Source of the DNA: Odontocerum albicorne
Lineage: Eukaryota > Arthropoda > Insecta > Trichoptera > Odontoceridae
Length of the DNA: 64,000 bases
Assembly: GCA_949825065.1 (NCBI GenBank)
Contig: OX463842.1
Span: 4,925,723-4,989,722, forward strand
Direction: 5' to 3'
Positions 10,295-24,000 of the stretch are shown piece by piece. Each line of letters opens with the position of its first letter. Position 1 is the first letter of the stretch. The position numbers were made by a program, and so were the translations under genes. The notes beneath the pieces are model-generated. The model had not been told where the DNA came from. It ran no database searches and was given only the letters and a program-made list of their open reading frames with translations.

Positions 10295-11221
10295 CGAGGG
10301 TCATCCAGAAAGTAAGGTTACAACATTTATGTAGGATCGAAAAATGCTTGTATTTAATTGAAATTCACAGGATACTTCACAAATATATTAAACTATTTTT
10401 CAACATAATTGCCGTCGAGATCGAGACATTTATGTAGTCGGGGCACCAGCTTTTGTATGCCAGTGTCATAGACCTCCGCCGCCAGCTCTTTCAGCCACTT
10501 CTTTACAGCTTCCTCGACCTCCTGATCGTTGGAAAATTGTCGGGGTGTAGTGACACACCCACGTCTCATCCCCCGTCACGATCGAGTCCAAAAAAACTTC
10601 TCGATCCTGTGCAAAACGATCCAAAAATTCGCGCGCGGCGGTCACGCGATTTTGACGGTGCTCCGGTGTGAGCATTCTGGGCACCCATCTCCCACACAAC
10701 TTCTTGTAACCAAGTTTTTTCGATACAATATTACCAAGGAGACTTCGAGAAATGTCAGGGAATTTTTCATGAAGGTCGTCAAGCGTCACACGGCGGTCAT
10801 TTCACACTTGTTCTTCAATTTTTTGCACAAATTTGTCAGAAATCACTGCCTTACCTCGTTATCGCCATCAGTACGGCCTTCTCTGAACAACCTAACCCAC
10901 TTCGTGACATGTTGTCGACTCAATCACATTACTACCATAAACTTCCACGAGCTTCCAATGGATATTCTCGGCGGTATTGTTCCGCAAAGTCAAAAAACGG
11001 ATGACCGCGTGGGTCTCGCACGGATGACAGGTGGCGGGAGCCCGCGACGACCTCCCCATCGGAAGAATTTACTGTGACTTAACAAAATGGCCGACAAACA
11101 CGCGGAACCAAACAAACTGACCGTTATGATCCCCCCTACACGCCAGGTGCGCCAACTTTGAAACAAAAAATTGCCCCCGGCCTCAGGAGCCCTTGTAACC
11201 TTAGTTTCTGGATGACCCTCG
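10295..11221 (-). mobile_element. mariner element, internally deleted
   Basis: 927 bp between TA sites (10293-10294, 11222-11223), ends CGAGGGTCATCCAGAAA(G/C)TAAGGTTACAA. Contains the broken transposase listed separately. It is related to the element at 344-1275 by its end sequence. Confidence 0.85.
10407..11073 (-). pseudogene. mariner transposase remnant lacking the catalytic core
   Basis: Read on the minus strand: HWKLVEVYGSNVI, several stops, then an open stretch from 10789 (VTLDDLHEKFPDIS, WVPRMLTPEHRQNRV, IVTGDETWVCHYTP with the first Asp). At about 10540 it jumps, with a frame change, to NDQEVEEAVKKWLKEL and LDGNYVEK-stop. The second and third catalytic Asp are lost in the deletion. 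Confidence 0.82.
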
Positions 11222-11410
11222 TATTATGATTCAGTTGAAGTTCATCAGCAGTCTATAATTTAGCTTTTTAAAATTAACATATGAATCTTACATAATTATA
11301 AGTAAATATTAATGTATTATCAATTTAGATATAACTCGAGTCTCACTTACAGTGTTTATGTAGTTTTGTTTATTTCTTTCAAATGCGTAATATGCAGGAA
11401 AAGCTATTTT

Positions 11411-11701
11411 TTAACGTGTTCCTCGCGGGAAGCACAAACGCCTGTGATCTGATCTGTAGCATTCCTTTGTGTATTTTACGTAATGTTTAGTTTATCTCCT
11501 TTATTTAATGAGTCTCCTTAAGAGTAATGACTATTATTTATTATCAGAAAATGACTTGAATGTCATGTTTACTTGGTGGTGTAATCAAATATCAGTGGTT
11601 CTAAACAAAATACGCGTTTAAACTTAGAAATTAAAAAACGCTGAAATTGTACCGCGCACAGGATTCGTGGAATTTGATTTTTAACGCGGTGTACAGGTTA
11701 A
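11411..11701. mobile_element. piggyBac-like MITE, family P3, short copy
   Basis: TTAA at both ends; termini ACGTGTTCCTCGCGG / CGCGGTGTACAGG. About 291 bp; the copy at 43224-43846 is 623 bp and shares both flanks, so this one has an internal deletion of about 330 bp. Confidence 0.75.
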
Positions 11702-11883
11702 GAGCCGATGGGATCCGTTCTCTAAGGAAAAATGATCCTAAAGGGTATGAAATTTTAGGTCCTCGCATGTTTGTCCTAATTTTAAGATAACTTCCTAAGA
11801 TATATTCGCCTGTAATGAATGTCATATAACACAGAAATATATAAATAATTAAATAATTATTGAAAGTACCAGAAAACAATACA

Positions 11884-12306
11884 CAGTAGAGTGCCGATCA
11901 TCCGTGGTAATAGGGGGACACTCAAGTCCAGATAATTGAAAAACACATTATTCCAAATAAAGTTTTTATTTAAACATTTTAAGAGTTAAAATGCTCGATA
12001 AATTAAATGAGTACATGAACAAACGGTAAACACCGGTATACCGAGGCAATAACATTGGGAACCCCCGGACCCATATATTTTCGTGTCGGTGTGGATGTGA
12101 GGAAACACCACCAACTTACTAGCATTAGTATAATGTAAACCACAGATTTTATAACAGTTTAGGTCCTTGCTTTGTAATTTTCAAAACATGGACGTTCGTT
12201 AAAAAAATGTTTTTTTTTTATTCAGGATTATTAAAATTTTTTTTTCAGAGGACACGGTTAGTTCAACTAATGTATAATTGAGTTCCGGAGAATTAGCACT
12301 CTACTG
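11884..12306. mobile_element. Tigger/pogo-like MITE
   Basis: Terminal inverted repeats CAGTAGAGTGC(C/T)(G/A)AT over about 22 bp. The TA duplications are no longer intact. No coding sequence. Confidence 0.55.
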
Positions 12307-13372
12307 AATGTTTGTTTTTAATAATTTATAAGATTTGTCATTGTTTTTTGTCATAATATACAATATGTGGATAAAAGACATTTTTAAACAGTGTATTCAT
12401 ATAAAATTAATAAGTAATAAATATAAATCGTTATTAATATTTTGAATATTATTTTCATTTTCAAAATAATATTACGTCGAACTCGCTTAGCGGAGAGCCA
12501 AATATCAGATGAGATTTGTTCAAACTGCAATTAAGTTTTGTCACAATTATTAAAGCAGCTCGACATATTTCCCCTCATTGTTTTAACATTTTCAGGTGTC
12601 GTACATTGTTTTTTTTTCCTGCGAAACGTGTAATGTTAAAACTGCCTATAGTTTTGTCATGTAGAAATTTGAAGTAAAAAAATACCGATTGAATCATCAT
12701 GAATCGTGAACCATTCAAATAAAAAATACTTATTGAATCATCATGAATCATGAACCATTCAAATAAAAAAAACTGATAATATAATAATTATTTAAAAATA
12801 TAATGATTACGAAGATAGAGTAAAAAGTAAAAATCAGTAGATTTCAAGGATGAAAAATGTATTTAAAGAAACACATTTACAAAACTTAACACATACAGTT
12901 AGTGACTTAGTTCAAAACAATTGCTTACGTAATGAAATGACAATTTAAAATTTAGGCCCTTATATTTGTATTTCTGTTTATATTCTAGTTAAATTTATCA
13001 CAAACTTAACAGTTAAATACGCATATAACCACTATATTATTGTATGATTTGATAATAATCTCAAGATTTTATTAAAAATACGAGCTTTAGTACGTTTAAA
13101 TTTTTGTCGAGACTTAACATAAATGGAAACAATACCTTAAGCCTCTCCGATATACATGTAAGTCTGTATCATTTAAAATAAATAAGCCATGATTTATAAG
13201 ATAAAATACTTGTAAGTAATATTATATGTCTATGGCATTCACAAAAATATTCATACTTTATACAACGATATTAAAATTATAATATCCACATCAGGTAGAA
13301 ATATAAAGTTATTCTTAAAACTATGTTTTTTGTCGTTGTGACTAAACGCACCTTCAGTAATCTGGAAAAAAT
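12307..13372. other. AT-rich spacer with a 46-bp duplication
   Basis: No gene. GAATCATCATGAATC(G/A)TGAAC and its flanks are repeated twice (12691-12770). Confidence 0.4.
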
Positions 13373-13822
13373 TAAACTGTTATTAGAATATAAAATGAAA
13401 CTGTTATTAGAATTTAAAATGAAACTGTTATTAGAATATAAAATGAAACTGTTATTAGAATATAAAATGAACCTGTTATTAGAATATAAAATGAAACTGT
13501 TATTAGAATATAAAATGAAACTGTTATTAGAATATAAAATTAAACTGTTATTAGAATATAAAATTAAACTGTTATTAAAATATAAAATTAAACTGTTATT
13601 AGAATATAAAATTAAACTGTTATTAGAATATAAAATTAAACTATTAGAATATAAAATGAAACTGTTTTTAGAATATAAAATTAAACTATTAGAATATAAA
13701 ATGAAACTGTTATTAGAATATAAAATTAAACTGTTATTAGAATATAACATGAAACTGTTATTAGAATATAAAATTAAACTGTTATTAGAATATAAAATTA
13801 AACTGTTATTAGAATATAAAAT
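13373..13822. repeat. 24-bp minisatellite, about 19 units
   Basis: Unit CTGTTATTAGAATATAAAAT plus GAAA or TAAA, with occasional 3-bp deletions and point changes. Because the unit is a multiple of three, one frame on each strand stays open for about 150 codons (KLLLEYKM repeats forward, NSLILYS repeats reverse). These frames are a by-product of periodicity, not evidence of a gene. Confidence 0.92.
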
Positions 13823-14974
13823 AGGTATATAAAAAATATAATGTCCGGAAAGTAGTTTTGAATTTCTTCGATAGATGTCAATTGGACAAAAATTTCATTG
13901 CTAATTTCATTCCAAGCATGTTAATGTATATTTATATGAAAGGCAGTTGAGTCGATTTTTTATGGCCATTGTTTATCTAAATTTATTTATTTATTTATTT
14001 AATTAACGACACAACAGTGTCTTTATATACAAATGAACATGTGACAGGTTATACAAGTACTTAAAATTATTGACAAATAATACAACTTTATCTTAAAACA
14101 TGAAGATACAAAAAGCAGTAGTAATAATAAATTACAGTCATCGTTTTAAAATTATTTAATAATCTTTGAGAATTTTGTGGGAATTTTATGGATAGATATT
14201 GAGATATAGAAAACACATGGCCTCATTAGTAGAACGAGATGCAAGTTGCTTTGCAAAATTAAAACCTTCATACATGTTGATGCCGGGTTACTCAACTCCA
14301 GAGGCAAAGTATTGTCCTTAATGTTTTGTTTATATTACATTATTTATATCAATAAAGGAGAGCACAAAGTTAGTAGCTATTTCTAAATATTGTTGTGATA
14401 TTCTGGCGAATACTATATATACTTATATTAAAAATATCTAAATTGTTGCAAAACTCGTTTCCAAGTCTTTGCATACGAATTATAGAGGAGTTGATTTTAT
14501 AATTAGTATAGCAATTTTCGGTATAAAAGGGATTGAGCTGTCTTGTGGATCTAGTGGGAATATATTTTTGCATCATTTTGAAGATGGAATAAAACAAGTT
14601 GTTTTTTCAGTCTATATTTTTTTACTACTGCAAAGGAAAAATGCAACACAAACCAAAAATAATACATGAATATTATATGGCGATGATGCAGTAAAGTGTT
14701 TGTCAAATATGGTTTAAAAAAAATCGTAATATTGATACAACACTCGAAGATGGCGTTTGTTCTAGCCAAATGAAGATGACCAAATCAAGGCAGAAAAACA
14801 TGTGTTCTACGACATGAAAGATTGTTAAGACACTGTAAATATCAAAAAACCACTATCCACAAGCATTGACCTTACACTCAATACAAATTTGTATAGCAGA
14901 TCGAAATTGTACACTGTATAACGCAGAATTTAAATAAATAAATTATTCTCTACAGAAATATCAACTTACTTGGA
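13823..14974. other. AT-rich region past the Spt20 stop
   Basis: Likely holds the Spt20 3' UTR (minus strand). TTTATT repeats at 13983-13998 would read AATAAA on the gene strand. No other gene recognised. Confidence 0.35.
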
Positions 14975-15069
14975 CTATTTTCCAGGCTCGTTGGGATTAG
15001 ACCGTCGCCTTTGTTGGTGCGCTGCAAGGGTGGTGGCTGCCTGCTGGGTAATGTACTGCACGGAACCTG
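14975..15069 (-). CDS. Spt20: Spt20 coding exon 15 and stop codon
   Basis: 95 nt; encodes GSVQYITQQAATTLAAHQQR then RRSNPNEPGK and TAG. A consensus GTAAGT donor sits 5 nt after the stop, so the stop may be followed by a 3'-UTR intron or an alternative isoform may splice past this point. I see no obvious AATAAA close by; the nearest cluster on this strand is near 13983-13995. Confidence 0.7.
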
Positions 15070-18000
15070 CTGCAAACACAATACTTCAATCAAACATTTC
15101 TCTTTTTTTTTTTATCTAAATCACTGTGCAAAAGCTCCTAATTTTACATAGAAATTTAGTAAATTGGCCCTGACATTTAGCAAATTAATTAGACAGCCAG
15201 CAGTTCTGTTGCGTGGTTTTTTTCGCACAAAAGTTTTATCCTTATTTCTTAATATTTGCTACTCTCACCTTTACAGTCAGTAAATGTATTTTTTTACTAA
15301 AATATATTTTCACATACTTCGTTAGCATAGCAACCTCGAATCCTCCATTGCCAACAATGGAGGATGTGAGGCTGAGGTGAATAGAACTGGAATGGTAAAG
15401 AATGCAAATGGTAAAGCTGCATAAAATATAGAAGAGCAGAAAAAACACCATCTTGATGAAAACGCATCTAAGTATCTTATCTTAGCAATATTTATGTTCT
15501 GCGTGGAGATGTGGACTCTGAGGGCAAGCGAGAGAGACGTAAAATAGATGCATTTAAAATGAGGTGCCGCAGAAACATGCTACGATGCCAAGGCGAATGA
15601 ATGCCTCCATTCTTGAATAACTGAGAGTCATTGACAGATTGTTGATGACGAGTCCTTAGATTCTTTGGGAACATTGCCTGTAGTCAAGGATACAGTTTGG
15701 AGAGGCTTGTGGTCAATTATGGCATGGAACGATGTCGCACAATAGAAAGAGTGGACTGACCGAATGAAGGAGGCCATAGGATTGCCCTTAACATGCTTTT
15801 AGAACTGCAGAGTGCAGGGATGAGTAGAGAAGAGTCATCAAGGGCTATCATGGGAGTCACAATAGCTCAATCAGGATACATTGTTTATAATTTAATACCA
15901 ACTCAATAAAACCTACATGAAGGGTCTACGAGACTACCTTTTCACATCAAAATATATAATTTTTAATTTTTATTCAATATAAATGCATACATCTAACATA
16001 ACATATTTCACTTCATGAGCAAGCTTTCATAAACATAGTTCTATAGTAAAACCAAATTTCACAAAAAAATTTAAATTACGGACTACACAATCACAAAAAA
16101 TGCAATTTGAATTTGTACGGCACTTCCTGATGGCTGGAAACATAGCGGTTTCCCGACGGCTGCAATCATTTCTGCAATATTGAAACATAATAACATATTT
16201 AATAGTAAAATAAATTTAAAAAAATGTAATATTATCCGTGGACATCATTAATGAAATTAGTAAAAAGAGATGGTGAAGATTTAGTTCAGTTGTATAAGAT
16301 TGTTGTATCGGTGCGTTATATAGTACCATGTGGTTTGGCTTTTGATGCTGACATTTAAAAAATGTTGCAGTTTTCATCTTTAGAGTTTGTCTGTAATCAA
16401 CTTCGCCATGTCGAGGAAGAGGATACCTCACGCAACTCACAACACATCTCAATGAGCTTCAATGCTGGTAATGTTACAATAATGAAGAGCCATTCATTTG
16501 ATGGTGTTCCTGTGACAGCAAAAGACTAAGTAGATCAATCTACTCTCTTTTTTTAATTGATGAGATCCAGAAATTCATAAGTGTATGCTGGTCGAGGATG
16601 ACAATGATCTGTAAAAAAGGACACCGAGCGGAGACCTTCATCAATGATATTAGGTAAAGCGAAAAGAAATGTCAATTTTCATTTTGCGTCACCTTGAAAC
16701 CAGTTTGCCACCAGTTACCGTTGGGTTAACACGTCGTGGTTGGTATCGTTTTGAAGCTCTATTAATATCCTTTCTGTTTTGATATTCTTTTTGGGTTTTG
16801 GTCCATAGTACAAAAATGCAAAAGCCAGAGATTGAAGAGACAAATTTGCGGTATTTTATGCTGTTTTTATTCGATAAAGGATCGAAGTCAAAAGAAGCTA
16901 CCCAGACCATCTGCGATATTTATGGAGACATCTTGAATCCTCGAGAGTGCCATAGATGGTTTCAAAAGTTTGAAAGTGGTGAAAGGAAATTAAAGGACAA
17001 ATCAAAATCAGGAAGACCTCTTAAAATCGATGATGACACTTTAAACTCATTAGTGGGGTCCGATCCGCGTAAAACCATCAAGGAATTGTCACAAGATATC
17101 GGTTGTCCATGGTCAACAGTGAAGGACTATTTGAAAAGGCTCGGAAAACAAAATAGACAAGGAATTTGGGAGCCGCACAAAATTTCTCCAACGGCCATGT
17201 AACAACGAATAACAATATGTTCATCTTTACTCTCCAGATATGAAACTGATCCGTTTCTTAGAAGAATTGTTACTGGGGATGAGAAGTGGGTCCTCTACAC
17301 CAATCCGAGGAGAAAAAAACAATGGCTTTCGACGAATCGGGTACCTGTGTCTACTCCTCAGCCGACATTTACTCTGAAAAAGGTTCTCCTTTGTGTTTGG
17401 TGGGATGTTTTGGGAATAATTCATTATGAATTACTAAAACCTGGTCAGACTGTTACAGCAGATGTGTATTGTGCCCAATTAGAAAGATTAAAGGCAGAAC
17501 TGCTTAAAAAAAGATCAGTTTTAGTAAACAATCAGAGACGAATTCTACAACATGATATGCAAGACCACACGCAGCAAGGATTACGCAGGGCAAAATAAGA
17601 GAGCTAGATTTAGAAGTTCTGCAACATCCACCATATTTACCTGATATTGCACCTTCGGATTACCATCTTTTTAAGTCGATGGAACATTAGCTTCGAGATA
17701 AAAAATTTACGAATGTCGAACAAGTCCGAAATCCCTTGGAGTCATATTTTACCGAAAAACTGCCAGAATTTTACGAAAAAGGTATTAAAAAACTGCCTAT
17801 TCTGTGGAGGAAGATCATCGGTAACAACGGAAATTATTAAACGGAATAATATTGTATAGTTTTTGTTTAAATCAATTTTTTGTCGCATTAAAAATATTGT
17901 CATTTTTTTCCGCTTTACCTTATATATGATCCATGAGTGTGTTAATGAAATAAAGAAAGCAGAAGAGTAACTGACCAGAGTGTGTGGGTGTGGCGGGTAA

Positions 18001-21000
18001 TTTGTTGGGCAACTGGCGCGGGGCCACGCGGGGTCTCTGCACAAGCTGCAGGGGGGTGCCAGCCTTCACACCACTTGCCATCAGTTGCGCTGCAATGTGT
18101 TCACATTTATATATTGTAAAATGTAAGTTATTAAGTGAGTTATAAGAATGCTATTTGAAAGTTGTAAGAATGCTATTTGAAAGTTATAAGAATTTTATTT
18201 GAGCGCCCTTAAGGAGACTGCTTTCTTAACCCTTCCCTTACGGTGATAAAAATAATACGCGTGTTACGGTGTTGGGTAGTGAGTACGCAATCAAAAATTA
18301 GCGATTTTAAATCGGAAAAATAAGAACATTCATAGATAATCCCCTTAATTAATTATAATTGAAGTTAAAAATTATAATAATTGAGATTTATTTGCTGAAA
18401 ACATTAAAAAACCATCTGAAAACATTAAAAAACGCTCACGGAACGGGCGTACGTCTAACCTATTTGCAAGTCTAGAGGCAACTGGTGGAGCGGAACGTCA
18501 GTCGCATACCCCGGCGCATACGCCTTTGCTTGCGACGTTGAGACAATTCAGGTTCTCGCAATTCAGTCTAGTATGCAAGAGTGAGATGCGAATAGTGTCG
18601 CGCTTCCCGCATACTATTCACCTATCGTCAAGACGAGGCACTCGCCGCGTTTAAATGCGAATTTGTTTTCGATCTTTTCAAAACACCTCGATGTAGTCGA
18701 TAAATTCTGATTATTATTAATATTATTTTTTAAATCAATGCGTAAATATATTATGGAGGAATACCTAAAATCTTAACCTTGTATTTATTATATTTATAGA
18801 GATATTGATGGTTATTAGAAGCAACGTGTAGAAGATACCCAACACAGGGAAGGAAAGGTTAACAGCACTATATAAATTGTCCTTTTATTATTATTATTAT
18901 TATTACATGTCAACTCAACACACATTTTCTATCTTACCCCATTAGATTTTCTTGATATTTGATTTACAGTTTGTATTTCTGTAGGAAAATAAGATTAAGA
19001 AAGTTCATAAATTATAATATATAAATAAGTTAAGTAATAGTTAAGTAATAAATGTGTATATAGGCAAGGGCGGCTCGTGACTTTAAAAACAGGTGAGGCA
19101 TGATGAGGCTGAAGTGCCACCCCCTATTTAAAAAAAAAATGAACTGTATATATTTTTAGTACAGCGAGGTCGAACCAAGAAAATACTAAGAATTATCAAA
19201 TATTTTAAAGCGAAATTAAACAAAAATCATTTTTATTTAACATACATACAAACATTAATAAAACTATCATAAAAAAAACATGTATTTTTCACAAAAACAA
19301 ATGAAAATATTTTTTATTAACGTATAAAAATTAATTAAACAAAAATCTTATTATAAAAATATGAATTTTTCACAAAATCAAATGGAAATCGTTTTTATTA
19401 ATATAATATTTGAACAGGAAAACAGAACAATAAACGTCGCTCATTACAGCGCGGGGCAGGCGTGCTCTTGCCCCAAACAGACCTTTACACAGCAAAGGAA
19501 AAGCGACCTTCTGTATACGGTAATATGGAACTTTTCTCTTTACCTCCACTGACTAACCAAACACTATCGGATCTCGCGTCATAGCGACAGCTTAACTGAA
19601 GCTAGCGACTGCGTGACCACGGTAGATACAAGACTGCCCCGCCGAAACTCGTTTGGTTGTATGCGTGCATCGTATTTCGTACTTCGTGCACGTATATATT
19701 TCACATCTACTTACCAGTAATAAATTAATATCGTTTTTTTTTCAAATATTTAAAAATCATTACGTGCAAATAATATTCCGAAAAACTAAGAATAATTACA
19801 ATTATACCAATAATAAAAACACGTTTCAAAAATATTTCAACTAATTATTATTTTTTTATTAAGAGAAATGTGTGTGGGGCAGTGCCCCTATTGCCCTTAA
19901 AGACGAGCCGCCCCTGTATATAGATATAGCCTTGACAAATATTTGAACTATATATTACTTTGTTCAATAAAAAAAAAGTTTGTATTTCTAGAATACACCA
20001 GAATAAAAAAAAATTTGTTATTCTTTCTACATTTATTCGTTCCGTGTACCCAAACCATCTAGGAGTGCTCTTTTTCATCTTACGTAACACATCAACCTTA
20101 AGTTCACATTCATCTCTTCATTCCATATTCAGTCATGCATTGTCACTACATGTATTCTTCTCAATGTACACATTTCTACAGCATTTATTCAGCTCCTCTC
20201 AGTCTTTTTCCACGTCCACGTTTGACTCCCTTACATCAAAGTTGGCACCAAAATACTACTATGGACTATCTATCATCGTAGCAAATTTCGATACTGTCTG
20301 GTTTGAGTATATACATATATGTTTTAGTGCTCTGTTGAATTTGTTTCCTATCGCTATACGCCATTCAATATCTCTCTTAACTTTTCCATAATCTGAGAAA
20401 ATAATACACAAATAGCAGAATTCCTCAACTTGCTCCAATCTTTCATTATTCACACGTATGTTGAATTTATTTTTTCCTTTCACACTTTTCAATAACCATT
20501 ACTTTGGATTTTGCAACATTCATATTCCGATTTATATTTTATAAAGAAACTTAAATAGTGACCAACTGTAGAAAAGATCATTGCACTCACTGATGGGCAA
20601 CGACAGAAGACTCTGCGTGGGAGTAGGGGCCTGGGAGGAGACAGGGACCGACACCAGTAGCCCTGCTGGAGCCCCGCCGGCTGCCGATAAAGACAACGAG
20701 ATGGGCTGCGACAAACCAGGGATCTGAACCTGGAAATTAAATATAAGTTATCATTCAGTCAACTTCATGAAAAACCATATTGTGTGCATAATAATTAAAA
20801 ATAAAACCTCTTTTTAAAACAGAGATGATTTAATTTGACCCTCTTAACTTTAGGTTTTCTTCCACCTAAAATATACAGGTTTTTTAATTCCATTTTTCAA
20901 AGTGTGTTTTTTGCCGAGGTAGATTTCACAATAGTATTAAAAAAAAAATTCAGCTATTATGTAATTATTTGAATCATGCTCGTCAAAAAAAAAAAAATTA

Positions 21001-24000
21001 TTTTTCAAAATACTCTTTGGGTGATTAATTTTTAAAGCATGGCAAACAATGATCTACTTTAGAATCTTGAGAGTGATACCTCACCTTTATCTTCCATATA
21101 AAAGATTTTACTTCAAAAATGCCCGATATAAACACTCGATAAAATACCTAATAAAAACAAATCTAATGACATTGAATAAAACTGAAGAAAAATAAAATTT
21201 ACGTTACAAACGCTAAATAAACAAATATTTATATAAATATAACTTAATAAGTTAGATGATTTTACTAGAAATATTGTAAGTAGCTAGTGAAATAAAAAAA
21301 AAGTCAAATGTTCCACATTCTTACAATATAGAAAACAAATTGTTATACAGTGAAACCCCGTTTTTACGTTTTTGAAGGGACTGAAAAAAAAACGTAATTG
21401 GAGGGAAAACGTAGATTCGGGGTTAGAAAGAACATTGAAAATTATTTTTTATTTAGATAATCACGCAAATGGGAAAACTTTTTACAATCGATTCGCGATT
21501 TTTTATTATCGTAGCCAAAGTTGTAATGGGTATCCCCAAATCACGCGCGAGCGAAACACGTGAACAATAGTGTTTATTCACTTTTTCGAGAATTTCCCTT
21601 TTCTCTTGAATCGATAATGTTTTTCTTTGCTTAGACATTATTTGAAGGGATTCAACGAAAATTTAAAAAAAATGTAAATTGACATACGAAATATACGACA
21701 ATTGACAATTGAAATTGTATGTACACGACCGACATGTTTAAAACACAAGCACAGATTGACCAAATATATCATACAGTCTGCCTGCCTCTGATTCGCAAAA
21801 TTTCCCACCAATTGCATCGTATTACACGACCTGTGTAACCTTGACCATGAGCGCTGCAGGTGCACTCGTGTCTATAAATAGAAAAAAACATATTTCTGCT
21901 TCCTAATATTCATTTCAAATATTTTAAATCGTCACGCATTTAATTAAATATGTTTATAGATTGATTTGCATTTTAAATATTTCAAACGTAAATTGCAGGA
22001 AATAAAAACGTAAAAGCGTGTACTAAATGTACTAAAATAAAACGGGATTGTAAAAATTGAACGCAAATAGCGGGAAAACGTGAATTCCGGGCACGTAAAA
22101 ACGGGGTTTCACTGTAGTTCATTTAATAAACCTTCCACAAATTGTTTTCCCTGAAAACATTCTATGAACCATAAAAAAAAACTATTTGGGTTAATTAGAT
22201 TAACAAATTTTTTACACATCATACCTGTACATTTTGTACTCCTGGCATAATTCCTAAGGATTGCTGCGAGTTCTGGTTAGCATTATTGACTGTGGGTGCG
22301 GGCGGTGCCATGAGCCTCTCGAGTAGAGCTGATGAGGTAGAGGTCACCTTCTTGGCCCCCGAACCGTCCGAGTTGCTTCCGCTGGAGTTGGTCATGGCCG
22401 CCGGCGCACTGTTCAACAAGTTCAGTATCGTGGCATTGTTGTTAGGGGTGCTGGTGTTATTCGAGTTTGATGTTGACTTAGCTGCTGCATTTGCCGCTAT
22501 AAAAAGATATAAAAAATATTTCAGCATTAGTGAAATGCGTAAGAGCATCCATATACCTAATTTGATATTTTAATTATTATCATTATAGACAGAAAGACCC
22601 TGAAAAGAGCCGAATAAATGCTGTAGAAATGTGTACACTTAAAAGAATACATGTGGTGACAACGTACGACAGAATACAGAATAAAGTGATTAGGGATGAA
22701 TGTGAACTTAAGGCTGATGTGTTGAGTAAGATGAAGAAGAGCACTCTCAGATGGTTTGGGCATGCAGAACAAATTAATGAAGAAAGGTAAACATACAGTG
22801 CAAATGTGAGCGAAAGGCGTGATAAAGGAAGACCAAGGAAATTATGGCTGGATCAAGTGAAACGCTCAAATGGGATGTTTTACCGCACCCGCCGTATTTC
22901 CCGGACATTGCTCCTTCTGATTACTGGTTGTTCCGAAGGAAGCAGCACGATTTAGCAGGTCACCGGTTCACTTTTTTCGTAGAAACCGAAAATTGGCTCC
23001 AAACTTGAATCACCTCAAAAGACGAGTCATTTTTTCGAGATGGAATTCGAAAATTGCCTGAGAGATGGGAAAAAGTAGTAGCCAGCGATGGACAATACTT
23101 TAATTGATCTGTTCATTCATTTTGTTGAGAAATAAATGCATTTTTGAACACAAAAAAACGGACCGAACTAATTTGTACACCCAATAGCTCATTAAAATAT
23201 TATCTATTTGTGATGGAGATTTTACAAAAGATGAAACAAACCTGCAGCTTGCTGGAACTGGTGAGCTGAATTCATAAGACTTGTGACCAGTGCACTAATG
23301 GCAGGGTTCGTCGTCCGCTGTTTTGTTGGAGTCACTTTCTGCGTCGGCACATTGGCCCCCTGCTGGTTACTCAGGCTAATGGTTTGCTGACCTTGCAAGT
23401 TCACCGCCTGCCCTTGTATGTTAACAGGCTGCCCTTGCAAGTTCACAGGCTGCCCTTGAAGATTTACAGTTTGACCTTGTAAATTCACTGTCTGTCCCTG
23501 CAAACTAACAGTTTGCCCCTGCAGGTTGATGGTCTGCCCTTGCAAGTTGACAGTTTGACCTTGCAAGTTGACTGGCTGTCCTTGTATATTTACAGGCTGC
23601 CCTTGCAAGTTGACATTCTGTCCTTGCAATGTGATTCCCTGTTGTTGTAAGGAGACTCCCTGTTGTTGCAAGTTCACACCCTGTTGGGTTTGCAATGTTT
23701 GTCCTTGTAACGTGATGCCTTGTTGTCCTTGCAAAGTTATACTGGGCTGACCTTGAATGGTTATCCCTGGTTGAGTCTGTATCGTTACATGCTGTGGTGC
23801 TCCCGTCACTTGACCTTGTATTTGTGATTGACTAGTTACAACCTTCTGTTGCAACAACTGCCCTGAAAGAGGGTGTGGTATGTGTATAATTGCTTGTTGA
23901 AGTTTGTGAGGGTTGATCGGTTGCGGTGGGCTAGTTAGCTGCTGCGCCAACAACTGGTTGGCTGTCTGCTGTGCATTCTGGATTTGTTGCAATTGTGTTG

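Noticed and set aside
10529..11077. 182-codon plus-strand frame
   Set aside because: Antisense to the decayed mariner transposase at 10407-11073; no coding character of its own.
13277..13832. CRISPR-like array or repeat protein gene
   Set aside because: Units are directly contiguous without spacers and the open frames exist on both strands because the unit is 24 bp; it is a minisatellite.
22286..22573. 95-codon plus-strand frame
   Set aside because: Antisense shadow of Spt20 exon 12.
23568..23750. Cysteine-rich 60-codon plus-strand frame
   Set aside because: Antisense of the Spt20 heptapeptide repeats; CPC/CCC runs come from complementing CAG/GGG-rich codons.
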